A stretch of 64,000 nt of DNA, taken from Metaphire vulgaris (lineage: Eukaryota > Annelida > Clitellata > Crassiclitellata > Megascolecidae). The DNA lies in the NCBI GenBank assembly GCA_018105865.1, contig CM030868.1, forward strand, positions 3,758,031 through 3,822,030. Reading direction: 5' to 3'. The notes under the pieces are model-generated. The model was not told where the DNA came from, searched no databases, and saw nothing but the letters and a program-made list of their open reading frames with translations. Shown here one piece after another: positions 10,138 through 20,697 of the stretch. A program made the translations under genes and the position numbers. Every line of letters starts with the position of its first letter. Position 1 is the stretch's first letter.

Positions 10138-13100
10138 GACAGAGAGACATGCAGAGACAGAGAGACATGCAGAGACAGAGAGACATGCAGAGACAGAGAG
10201 AGACAGAGACAGAGAGTATACTGTAAACTTGTAAAGCGTTAAAACCTTTCAGTCTGTTTGCTAGTTCTTTAGTGAACAGAACGTTAGCAAGTTTGCTCTG
10301 ACAGTAGGCTGGGAAGGCCTTGTAATCGTTTTCAATCGTCAGTTCCTCGAAGTTCATCTTTCCGCGCAAATGAGCGTCCGAAGAAACGTTCACGATTCGA
10401 CTTTTGTCCGCAGATGAAAGAGCATTCATTAACAGGTTAGTCAGCAAGAAGTGACCTGAAACAAAGGCACAAGGGACTACTGTAGTTGTTAGAAGAAAAT
10501 ATGTAGGCAATTCATACCACATGCTTGAAGAATATAGGATACAGGGATTATGTTCAGGGCGTAGCTAGCGACGGGGGATATATCGGTATAGGCCTATATA
10601 CCCCCCAAAAAAAAACACACACACACAAAACAAAAGGTATAGGCCTTTATACCCTCCTCCACAAAAAACAACTTAAAAACAAAAATACCTTAAAATTTTC
10701 AATGTGTTTTAAAGATGTTCAAAGTTTTTGTAGATTTCTACCCCGCCCCCAAATCACATTATAACCCCCCTCTCCCAATCAAATTCCTGGCTACGCCCCT
10801 GATTATGTTTTGGGGAGCGTGGGAAGAAATTCAAAGAAACGTTTATCACCTTTAAATTGACATATTTGTGTAGTTACGTCACTTACGTGGTTGTCTGGTT
10901 GATAGCACACGTTTAGTCATTCACGGAGCAATTAAGGGGTGAACAGCTTGCCCGAGGTCGCTAAGGTAGTGACTAGGGTCAGATTCGAACCCGCTACCCT
11001 TTGGTTGCGCGTAAAAAAATCCTACCGCTTCTCCACCACGCCCCCAAAAATAGTTTAATATCTTTTTTTGCCGCAAAAATTCCAAGTACAACTTACCGAG
11101 GTGATTAACGCCAAATGTGAATTGAACGCCATCTTCGGTCTGTTTCTGTGGTGGCCAGAGCATCCCAGCGTTATTGATAAGTATGTCCAATTTTGCTTCC
11201 TCTATAAAGACCAAATGCAAATGAAACGGACATATATACAGTAGCACTGAATACATGCAAATTTACTTCCTTGACAAAACTAGCCCGCATTAAACCTATT
11301 TGGTGGCGAGGAGGGGGCGAAAACCCCACAAGCAAAAGGGGTAATCAAGGCTTTCTTTGTACATTAGCGTCAATTAAATGTTTCTGTTGCAATAATCCTG
11401 ATCAGGATTATTTCTAGGTTTATCAATTTGGGAGGGGGAGTGTTGGTATATTCTGGGGCGCCCTGCCAAAAAGTCTGACAAGCAAAATAGGTCATCCGGC
11501 TCTCTCAGATTGGGGTTGGGGGTGGGAGGTGTTAGGGGCGTAAAAATATCCCTGATCCTAATCCCCGAAAAATTCATGCCAGAGTTCTCAGTCATGGCAT
11601 ATTGGCAAGGTTGTTTTCGAGGAATTCTAATTCTCACAGTGGTCACCCATCTAAGAACACACTGGATCAATTTTAAAATTTAAAATCTCTAAAATCCAGC
11701 GCAGATTTACTGCCAACTTGAAGTAAACTCGCGAACAAATTCTCGCACGGATTTCAAGGAAGCCAGATCCAAGATGATGATCTGCAGTCGATCATCAGAC
11801 AATCCGGTTTCCTTCTGAATGTCTCTGATCGCCTGCTCCGCTCTTGATCTTGATCTGCAGGCGAAGTAAACTTTGGCTCCTGTGAGAAGAACAAAACGCA
11901 AAGACACTGAACCAGTGGCGAAGCCAGGATTTTCCGAAGGGGAGGGTTATGGCTCCCATTTTTCCAAACTTCGAGAAGCAAAATGTCGTCAGCTATTAGG
12001 CCTATTATATGCTTCAATAATTGATTGAAATATACAGTATAGGTTTATAGTGGTCGCAATAAAAACAATGTCTGGTCGCCAAGGGAGGTTTAACCCCAAA
12101 ACTCCCCTTACCTATAGTTACCTACACTGCGAACAGCCAAGAGGGTTTAACACCTAACCCCTTGGCTACGCCACTGCACTGAATCTGGAATCATTGGCGA
12201 AGCCATGCAAGGGGATACGGAAAGGGAAGATATAAACACGTTGTTTTTTAAGTTCAAGTATTAATTTCAATTGGAAAAACCGCCATCGAGTCACCTCTTC
12301 GTCGCTAAATCCTTGGCTGTTTCCTTTCCAATTCCAGTGTTGGCTCCTGTGATTACGACCACTTTTCCGTCCAATCTTGCTTTGCTCCTGCAGACTCCTC
12401 CCCTCATGTACCGTCTAAATACGCAAGCATGACTAACAACTTATCGGAAAAATAATAATTTAATTAAAAATAATTACAATTTTCTTAAAATATTTTCGGT
12501 AACGCATTAAATACAGAAAAAGTACTTGACGCGTATAACGTAGGCCTACCTTAAAGGTGCATGGAGTCAAATCTCTCTGTGTGTGGGGGGGGCTTTGGGG
12601 ATGGAGCTGTCCAGACCCCTTCCCTCGGAGGCAATGACCACTGCTGTGGCAAATTTAGTCAGACAGATCGAAGTTCGGCAGGGGCGTATCTATAGGGTAT
12701 TTGACCCCATGGCAGAGGGTCAGAAATTTTAATTAGCAGGTCTTTAATTAAGAAATCGTGACGAGTCGTCTCGTTTCAAACTCATCGTCAGCATACATGT
12801 AGATGATGGAAGATTAAGAATATAAAGAAGAGGGAGTTCAATTTATAACGCGAGATTAAAACTACAGAAGCGCTTTTCTTGCTTTTATTGATGCGAACTA
12901 TGGTCTATGATGTGCCCCTCAAAGTCAGTTTTCTCGGTTTCTTCTCTTTCGACGCCGAGTATAGAGCAACATCACAGTTTTGACGTCCCCTTCAGGCGAC
13001 TCCCAGGCAGTGGCGGCTCGACATGAGGGCGGCTGGGGGCCCCGTGTCCCTATTGAATGCCTGGCTCTCAGGCCCGTCTTTATGTGTTGGAAATTGGGCA

Positions 13101-13813
13101 CTGTGCCCTGGGCCCCGTGCATCTAAGGGGCCCCGCGCGCCCCAAAAGGGACCCATGCGCTCCAGTCTTTTTTGCTTTGATTTTTTTGACCTCTTTAAGC
13201 TTATCAAACTGCTGGAGGATACATTAATTGAAAGACTATGCACCAAAAATGTGATATTTTTTCTCGTCAACTTTTTGGATCAGAAAAAAAAACGACGTTT
13301 TCACCCCCGCCGGAGCCCCTCAGGCCGCCAGATGCCAGGGGCCTCACACTTTCAAAAGACGGGCTCCCCTCAGTGCCCCTCTGTTGGGGCCCTATACTTA
13401 CTACTACATACCCATCAACAAATGGTTGGCCTCACATGCTCGTAAGTTGCCACCCCAAGTTCCCAACACCCCACACTTGCCAAATCCCGGAGCCACCACT
13501 GCTCCAAGGGCATCTGCCCCACCTGCCCCATCTGCCCCATCCCCATCTGCCCCATCTGCCCCATCTGCCCCACCTGCCCCATCTGCCCCATCTGCCCATC
13601 TGCCTCACCTGCCCCATCTGCCTCCTAGTCACGATTATGCATAGATCAAGAGAGGGCCTCCAGAAGCATATATAGTTAGCATGCAGCCATGCAGAGAACT
13701 CAGGTCTAAACAACTTACTTTAAGCCATATATTGCAATAACAGCAACTGCGACGCACGAAACTTTCTTGATTAGACTCAAATTCGCATCGTCGATTTCAG
13801 AAATGAAATTCAT
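8206..13813 (-). CDS. RDH-A: retinol dehydrogenase-like SDR (RDH11-14 type), seven exons, one-base frame break
   Basis: A classical short-chain dehydrogenase/reductase that would use NAD(P)H on retinal or related carbonyls, anchored by an N-terminal hydrophobic helix. Exons on the minus strand: 13719-13813, 12295-12414, 11718-11879, 11097-11201, 10246-10455, 9048-9255, 8206-8329. Visible motifs are [15 protein letters not shown] (cofactor), [15 protein letters not shown] and [11 protein letters not shown] (catalytic Tyr and Lys). Exon 1 reads MNFISEIDD then a hydrophobic [17 protein letters not shown]. Every splice position matches RDH-B. Two oddities: exon 2 has 120 nt against 119 in RDH-B, so it ends in phase 2 while exon 3 needs phase 1; and the exon 6 donor reads AG|GCACGA, a GC instead of GT. 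It may be a decaying copy, or the extra base may be an assembly error. Without that base it would be 340 residues. Confidence 0.9.
8619..8757. mobile_element. hAT-like MITE, GCGTGCAGAGG-end family
   Basis: Ends CAGTATAGCGTGCAGAGG and TCTCTGCACGCCGCAGTG; flanks ATCCTATA (8611-8618) and AGCCTATA (8758-8765) match at 7 of 8. Related to the copy at 62094-62377. Confidence 0.75.
8813..9010. mobile_element. Palindromic MITE with CATGGGCGTCCG ends
   Basis: Inverted ends CATGGGCGTCCG and CGGACGCCCATG in RDH-A intron 6, about 37 bp from the exon 6 boundary. Flanking 8-mers match only partly (GTTTAAAG, GTTTGAAA). Confidence 0.65.
9347..9750. mobile_element. MITE with GGGGCTGTCCATTAAT ends
   Basis: Inverted repeat of more than 20 bp: GGGGCTGTCCATTAATTACG at the left and ATTAATGGACAGCCCC at the right. 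Inside, GTCAACAATTT and TTGACAAGGGGGAG-like blocks repeat. Superfamily not assigned. Confidence 0.75.
10087..10215. repeat. (AGAC)n-rich microsatellite
   Basis: AGAC/AGAG units with an embedded 18-bp variant (AGAGACATGCAGAGAC...). It lies about 30 bp past the donor of RDH-A exon 5. Confidence 0.9.
10555..10801. mobile_element. hAT-like MITE with perfect 8-bp TSD ATTATGTT
   Basis: Ends CAGGGCGTAGCTAGC and CTGGCTACGCCCCTG; ATTATGTT at 10547-10554 and 10802-10809. Same family as 14748-14924 (shared GGGGGTATATCGGTATA-like interior). Confidence 0.88.
10922..11045 (-). repeat. tRNA-derived SINE-like element
   Basis: On the minus strand it reads GCGTGGTGGAGAAGCGGTAGG (A-box like) and about 40 bp later AGCGGGTTCGAATCTG, a good RNA polymerase III B box. 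There is no closed acceptor stem, so it is a SINE head or relic and not a working tRNA gene. Confidence 0.55.
11396..11556 (-). mobile_element. MITE with CAGGGATATTTTTAC end
   Basis: Right border GTAAAAATATCCCTG is the inverse of the left border of the copies at 14340-14570 and 47139-47308; another relative is at 17115-17297. Confidence 0.55.
11913..12176. mobile_element. hAT-like MITE, TSD CACTGAAC/CACTGAAT
   Basis: Ends CAGTGGCGAAGCCAGG and TTGGCTACGCCACTG, flanked by 8-mers matching at 7 of 8 (11905-11912, 12177-12184). Lies in RDH-A intron 2. Confidence 0.82.
13008..13501. mobile_element. hAT-like MITE with a probable nested element
   Basis: Ends CAGTGGCGGCTCG and CGGAGCCACCACTG; flanks CTCCCAGG (13000-13007) and CTCCAAGG (13502-13509). 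It is longer than its relatives at 16907 and 32663, because the interior contains another palindromic unit (GGCCCGTCTTTATG and CAAAAGACGGGC). Confidence 0.75.
13505..13622. repeat. CTGCCCCAT/CACCTGCC minisatellite
   Basis: A 9- to 15-bp cytosine-rich tandem repeat starting within or just after the right duplication of the adjacent MITE. Confidence 0.85.
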
Positions 13814-14339
13814 AATTATTTGTTTAATTGCTTGCGATAATATTATCTTGTAGTTTTATATGAAATTCGAAATTCTTAATCTCACTCTTAATTCACTCGT
13901 TGCGCTTCGACACAAGTGAGCGCCAGTATAATAGGCCTAAGGCCTGCTTGTGTCGGAGGCCTGTTGGCGCTCAGTTGTCCGATCGGCCTACAGGGCTTAG
14001 GCCCTGCAGGCTCAATTCACTTGTTAGGGCATTAGGCCTCTTGGAGAGATCCCAGGCCCCATCCGGCCGGCCTGTATGCAACATTGCTCACATATAGCGG
14101 CGTCGTGCAGCGATGTTTTTCTTGGGGTTGGGGCCGGGGCGGGGGTTGCCCATTCCTGACGCGAAAAATTTTGACGAGCAGAAAATGTCATCGTCAGTTT
14201 AACGAGACATGGAGAGTAATTTTGCGCCCCAACAGTTATTTTGTGTCCCCCAAAAGATCATCGGCAGCTTAATGGAACACAGATAGTCATTTGTTTCAAT
14301 TATTTTGGACTCCTCCCAATATTTTGTGGATGCAGGCTG

Positions 14340-14570
14340 TCAGGGATATTTTTACACCCTCAAACACCCCAACACCCCCTCAATTTGAGGTCGACACCAT
14401 GGGGGCAATTTTCAAATTATTATAGGGAGCGACGACCTCCAAAAATTGGTAATGTGACAATGGTATGCATACAAAATACATACTAATTTGCTTAAATACC
14501 GGACCCCACTGGCGTAAACCCGGATCCCATTTGAGGTCGACCCCCTGGGTAAAATTCACAATCCTAGAAG
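14340..14570 (+). mobile_element. MITE with CAGGGATATTTTTAC end
   Basis: Nearly the same order of blocks as 47139-47308: TTTGAGGTCGACACC, TTGGTAATGTGAC, ATGGTATGCAT, and an end near CACAATCCTAGAA. Confidence 0.65.
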
Positions 14571-14641
14571 TATCCTCCACCGCAGGCTGCCATTACGCGA
14601 CGTCTCTGTTAATTAACAGGTGAATTCTGTTTCATTACCGT

Positions 14642-15024
14642 TTTGGAAGAATTAAATTAAGCGTAGACTATCTGACAGGGGACGTGCAGGCCCCCTATAG
14701 GCCCCTCACAAAACCAAGAAACAGAGTCTAGGCCTGTAGCATATTAGCAGGGGCGTAGCGACGGGGGGTATATCGGTATATACCCTCCCAAAATCAATCT
14801 ACCTTAAAGTTTTTTTTATGTGATTTACATGTGGTTATATGTGGTTTATATGGTTTATAGCTAAGATTTATACCTACCCAAAATATTTATACCCTCCCAA
14901 ATCAAATTCCTGGCTACGCCCCTGTTTGGAAGAATTAAGTGTAGACTATCTGACGGTGGACGTCTAGGCCCCCTATAGGCCTTACAAAACCAAAGAAATA
15001 CAGTCTAGGCCTGTAGCACATTAG
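14642..15024. mobile_element. MITE (14748-14924) flanked by a ~100-bp direct repeat
   Basis: Copy 1 is 14642-14747 and copy 2 is 14925-15024, both running from TTTGGAAGAATTAA to GTAGCA(T/C)ATTAG. The MITE between them has CAGGGGCGTAGCGAC and CTGGCTACGCCCCTG ends and touches both copies exactly. Confidence 0.8.
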
Positions 15025-15063
15025 ACTTTCTATAATAGGCCTATATTGATTTGAAATAATCGG

Positions 15064-15759
15064 TCATGGTCTCATAACGGGAGGCGCGTGCACGATTTCC
15101 GAGTGCTTGAGCCCGGACAGCGAAGACGGAACCAGCTCCTCCTTGCGGTCGGTGAAGAATCGCTTTAAGACGAAGATCTCCCCCAAACCGGCCACAAGTA
15201 TTACGACGGACTGTACCAGCGACCACCACTGTACCGTCTGATTCAGCTGGTCCGCCTGGTACCGCCCGATCGCCTCGTTCAGCCGGTACGCCTTCTGGAA
15301 GGCCATGACGTCCGTCGAATAGCGGTGTATCGTCTCCATCGACTCTTCCAGCTGCGTGTTGGCCGTCGGCGACCTCTTGCCGCCCTCGACCGCCAGCGGT
15401 ACGTGTTCCTCGGGGCGCAGTTCGAAGTAGACGATCTTGTGCGTGATGCTGGAGAACTCGTTGCTGAAACAGAACGTGTACGTGCCCCAGGAGATGTCGA
15501 ACTCGAAGCGGTCCTTCGAGCGCTTAACGGCGCGGTAGAGAACGGCGCCAGTCGGTGACTCGACGGTCGCGTCGACGTCGTTGTTGCCGCCCTGCAGGAC
15601 CGTGAAGTCGAAGATGTACTTCCGGCTGCCTTCGAAGTCCTCGTGGAAGCAGAGTTTCTCGTTGTCCGGCAGTTCGAACGTCAGTCCGGACGGTTCGTGA
15701 CAGACGCAGAAATGAATGGACGCCAAGAAAGCAAGTATGCAAGACAAGCCCCTGACCAT
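15064..15759 (-). CDS. p24/TMED family cargo receptor (TMED3/7 type), intronless
   Basis: p24 proteins cycle between ER and Golgi in COPI/COPII vesicles and help select cargo. This single 231-residue ORF has a signal peptide (about 1-20), a GOLD domain opening LTFELPDNEKLCFHEDFEG, the usual cysteine pair (KLCF and YTFCFSNEFSS), HKIVYFEL, a coiled-coil region (about 135-180) and one membrane helix (WWSLVQSVVILVAGLGEIFV) followed by KRFF. FELPDN and CFSNEFS are typical of the gamma subfamily. The tail is longer than usual and lacks a C-terminal dilysine; the FF motif is kept. The ORF is GC-rich and uninterrupted, unlike its intron-rich neighbours, so it may be a retrocopy or have lost its introns. 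Confidence 0.92.
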   Translation of the reverse strand: MVRGLSCILAFLASIHFCVCHEPSGLTFELPDNEKLCFHEDFEGSRKYIFDFTVLQGGNNDVDATVESPTGAVLYRAVKRSKDRFEFDISWGTYTFCFSNEFSSITHKIVYFELRPEEHVPLAVEGGKRSPTANTQLEESMETIHRYSTDVMAFQKAYRLNEAIGRYQADQLNQTVQWWSLVQSVVILVAGLGEIFVLKRFFTDRKEELVPSSLSGLKHSEIVHAPPVMRP

Positions 15760-15818
15760 TGTCTATCGGCCTATTTCACGATTATTTGATCATCTACAAA
15801 ACGCATAAAACAATAAAA

Positions 15819-16060
<242 letters not shown>

Positions 16061-16308
16061 GGCCTAGTGGTAGCCTAGTAGTTGTAGTAGTAGTCAGTGG
16101 CGCAGCCAGTATTCCGGAATAAGGGGGCGCATCGACATTTCTGACAAAAAGTCTTCGACGAGCCCTGGAAAGGCAGTCATTCAACCAGTTCTTCGCACAT
16201 TCGAGTATTCTCTTCGATCATACTACCTGCAACACCCCCCTCCCCCCCTGTAAGAAAAAATGTCAGCGGTTTTGTGCAAGTCTGGCCTCCGTGGCCACGC
16301 CAATAGTG

Positions 16309-16417
<109 letters not shown>

Positions 16418-16906
16418 TTAGAACGGCAGACTTAATTGGTAGGCCTATAGCCAACTACTGAGCGGTTCTGTTATTTCCAGGATTGTTTCTTTCCAGTGTT
16501 TATTCTAGGCCTGTTTTTTTTTTGGGGGGGGGGATTCCCCCTCAAAGTTTTAAAATTCCCCACAAAATTTGTATATGTTGGCTTGGGGATGGAAATCCCC
16601 CAAAAAAAGCGTGGAGACAAATCTTGTCCCCAAACATTTCAAACTCCCCTCCAATGTCAAGGTGGCTAGAATAAACACTGGTCTCTTTCAGTGTTTTATT
16701 CAGAATCCAGCCCTCTGGAGAGGGGTTGACTTGGCTGGAGGGGAAGAGACACAATTCAATGCAGATATTTCTGTCAGTGCTGGAATTTTGGAGTGATTTT
16801 TGTGGTGTTTGGGGGAACTCCCCCTGTCGTGCCTGTATAAAACACTGGTCTCATTGCACCACACTTTCAGCATAGTCCTGTCCGTAGCATAGGCCTGTAT
16901 GCCAGA

Positions 16907-17093
16907 TAGTGGCGGCTCCTGGATTTTGCAAGTTAGTGGGGGCGTTTGGGTGGCAACTTCTAAACATGAGGGACAACTATTTGTTGATAGGTATGTAGGC
17001 CTAGTAGTAAGTATAGGGCCCCAATTGATGGGCCACTGGGGTCAGGCATTCAATAGGGGTCACGGACCCCCTGCCCCTGTGGAGCCGCCACTG
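16907..17093. mobile_element. hAT-like MITE, TSD ATGCCAGA/ATGTCAGA
   Basis: Ends TAGTGGCGGCTCCTGG and GGAGCCGCCACTG; shared interior GGGTGGCAACTTCTAA with 32663-32830. Confidence 0.8.
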
Positions 17094-17114
17094 ATGTCAG
17101 ATACAATCCATGCT

Positions 17115-17297
17115 GGATTATTTCAAGGATTATAAATTTGGGGTGTCGGTATATTTTGGGGTCCATCCTTGCCGGAAAAGCCTGTCAAGCAAAAAAGGTC
17201 ATCACAGGCTCAGATTTGGGGTGTTGGGGGTGTCTGTCGGTCTCAAATTGGGGGAGGGTGTTGGAGGGTGGCTTAGGTGGTGTAAAACTATCCCTGA
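17115..17297 (-). mobile_element. CAGGGATA-end MITE
   Basis: Contains ATTTGGGGTGTCGGTATA and ends AAAACTATCCCTGA, related to 11396-11556. Confidence 0.5.
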
Positions 17298-17720
17298 ATG
17301 ATGAATCCATGCCTTACCAATGTAGGAAAAAATCTCTGTTTCTAGCTCTACAGATCTGCGATTCTTTTGCGTCTGGAGTCCGTGGAATAGACTGTCGACG
17401 AAGCGCATCCGATAATTAAAACGCCGAAGTCGAAACGCGTCTAACTTTATTTGAAACCGGCGTGGAAAGAAACCCTCGCTTCCGACGCTCTAAACCACGA
17501 AGCCCGTACGCGGTCCACGTGTCGTCAGGCCTACTATTTATAGGCCTAGCGCCAGGCCTACGTAGGCCTACGGTCTGTCCGGGTGATGATGATGATGATG
17601 ATGATGATGATGCTGGCGATGATGATCCAGCGACACGTCTGGGCCGAGGCTTTCTTGTCGTCTGTCGACCGTGCTTTCGTGTCGCCTCGTTGAGCGAAAA
17701 AATCTTTGGTTCGATATTAA

Positions 17721-17792
17721 CCCCTTAACTGGGGATCCCGGATATATCCGTCCATTTTACATTGAGTTACAGTTAAATACACGGTTAAGGGG
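17721..17792. mobile_element. piggyBac-like 72-bp MITE, family A
   Basis: CCCCTTAACTGGGGATCCCG start, CACGGTTAAGGGG end, TTAA at 17717-17720 and 17793-17796. Confidence 0.85.
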
Positions 17793-17860
17793 TTAACATT
17801 CTGCTCTGTGTGATGATAATCGTTGGCCATCATTATAGCCTATAGGCTAGCTACAACAGC

Positions 17861-18123
17861 CAGAGACGCGTAGCTAGGGTTTTCGGCGCCCGGGGGCAAG
17901 ATTCATGTTTTGCGCCCCTAAATTTCGGTGATGACCTAGCTTTTTCAGTCGTCACGGAGTTTACTTCTCCATTTCCGGGCTGATGACCTTTTTATAGTCG
18001 TCACAACAGATCTTTATTTTTTTAGTACTATTTTTTTAGTTTTTTTCTCATCCAAAATGCGCCCCCCCACCGGTCGGCGCCCGGGGCGGCTTAATGCCCC
18101 CCTCCCCCCTAGCTACGGCTCTG
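17861..18123. mobile_element. hAT-like MITE with perfect 8-bp TSD ACAACAGC
   Basis: Ends CAGAGACGCGTAGCTAGGG and CCCTAGCTACGGCTCTG; ACAACAGC at 17853-17860 and 18124-18131. Confidence 0.88.
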
Positions 18124-19263
18124 ACAACAGCTGAACAGCTGTAGGCCCCAGTTTACCGAAGCCACACATCGCATCTGTTCGACGATGGGTTTATATATGT
18201 ATAGGCCTATATACAATACCAGAGGCGGATCTAGGGGGCAGGAGGGGTACACATGTCCCCGGGCGCCGAATACCCTAGATCCGCCTCTGTAGGCCCTACA
18301 ATACGTACAGTAGGCCTACATGCATTGACGTAAACTTCAATGGAAAAGTGGGGGCCCAACCCATAGGCTATATATCTTAATTACACCTTCCCTATGCATG
18401 GTATCCTTTCCAAAAGGAGACTCGAACCCAGAGGTCTATAGACCTAAAAGAAGTTTACGCCTGTCGCCTGTGTAGCCTATACATGCGTATATACAGCAAG
18501 TGTGTCTGTGTGCGTGTGCGTTTGTCCCCTCTTTTCTCAGCCACCATAGCGTCATTTCACACTTTCTTGGGGGCGAGATAATTTTTGGCCAAATTTTGAG
18601 CATTTTTGGCAATTTGTGGGCCAATTTTGGCAAATTTGTAAATTTTGACATTTTTTCAAATTTTGGGCAATTTCTGGCGATTTTTGCACATTTCACACCT
18701 GCTCCCCGATCCCAAATGACGCCACTGCTCAGCTGGATGGAGGACTTGCCACTACCCACCGGTGGGGTTATAGACTTGTAAGCCTATAATTATAGGCCTG
18801 TATGAGGCTAGCCGGTGGGATTTTGGTGCCCAGGGCGTTTTAAAAGGCGCCGCCCGGGCCCCCTCTCCAAAATTCCAACCCATCGCGGCATCGCTGATTT
18901 GATTTTTTTAATGATTTGATCAGTAGGCCAGTCCCCCTACTGAGACAGAGACCGATCGTGAGATTCGTCTAAGAACCGATGAATAGCTGGGAGTAGGGGT
19001 TGTATTAGATAGAGGAAAACGCATAAGACAGCGGACTTTAAAAGTCAAAGTTCCTCCCCTATTTTGAAATCCTGGCTACGCCATTTCTTGCATTATTCTA
19101 GTAGAATCAAAAACTGTTTTATTCGCCAGATGGCAGCTCCAGTTGACACAATACAGTATGAGGACTGGCCTGAACTGTGAGCTGTTGGACCTTTGACATT
19201 TGACCTGTGAGTCTGTGACCCGTGATCAGGCATTTAGCGATTTCGACCAGAAATTTCGTGACA
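18124..19263. other. Intergenic stretch upstream of RDH-B
   Basis: Holds a short palindrome at about 18222-18290 (CAGAGGCGGATCTAG and CTAGATCCGCCTCTG) and several TAGGCCTA motifs. I see no coding exon. Confidence 0.6.
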
Positions 19264-20520
19264 ATGGGAGCTCTGAAAACGGCGGTCTACATCGCGTTTT
19301 TTGCGATTGGCATCTACTTCATTAAGTATGCTTTCGTTAGAATCATTTCTACGCAGCATAATTATGATTGCAAAATGTGTATTAAATCGTGCTTTTAAAG
19401 GTCATTTTGTATGTCAAGATGCTTCGTCTCTAGAGTGCATGCATGCCAACATTTGGCCTACTGTATGCATGATGGGTAGAATTGTAGTTTCACGTTCCCT
19501 CCTAATCTCATCGTTTTAACGTAAGTAGCTTGCCAGCGGCGCAAAGATACACTGCTATAACGATGTGATTAGGAGGGTAGGTGAAACTGAGATTTTACCT
19601 GGGTGTGTGTGTGTGTTGTGCTTGTTTATAGACGCGTCCGTCTAAAAGACGATGGGCGTCTATATTCTTCTCTGCTTTGCTTTAAACTTATATAGTGCCA
19701 TTCGGTTTACCACTTTAGACCAGTGAAATGGGCTGGAGTCTTAAATTAATATAGTGCTTTGTTATGATGATAATGATGCTAATGATGCACTTTGTCAATG
19801 ACATGAGATTAAGTTTCAGTGCGGATCATGTTCATATCCTTGACTTGGTGGTCAACATGTGAATGGTTACTATCTCCATTCTTCCTTATAAAGTCCATGA
19901 ACTCTGGCCCGTGGGCAGAATTTGGCCCACGAAGTAAGTTTCATTGTCTTTTGAAATCCTTTAGCCAAGCGTTTTGCAAACTCTTCCTAGGAAAATGCCA
20001 CTTTTCATGTGCAACCCGCATAGGGTGCAGGTCTGCACACTTGTCCATGTGTCCGCACAACTATATACTCGCAAACATAAGTGATGGATTGATGCAAATG
20101 GTAGATTTGGGCTACCTGCACTTGACCTATGATCTACTGTGCCAAGACCTAAAATTTGAGGGAACTCTTGCTGTGATGAAAAAGATCATTAGCTGCCACC
20201 GTTGACAGTGAATTTATGCAAAATATAGGTTATACAAATGTCTATAGAACTTTTTGACTTAGTTAAATTTTTTGAATATTGCTTGCAAATTCTTTTCATG
20301 CTGGACATACCTTAATTATTTTGGGTGACTGAACAGCATGAAACTTAAAAACTCCTTTAAATTCGTAACATCATTCTTTCAGGAAGTACATGAGTGGCGG
20401 AGTTTGTACAAGCACGGCCAGACTAGATGGAAAGGTTGTCATCATTACCGGAGCAAATACCGGAATTGGTAAAGAAACTGTCAAGGACCTTGCACAAAGA
20501 GGTATTATTATTATTATTTT

Positions 20521-20603
<83 letters not shown>

Positions 20604-20640
20604 ATATTAGTAATATTAGTAATATTAGTAGCAGTAGTAC

Positions 20641-20697
<57 letters not shown>

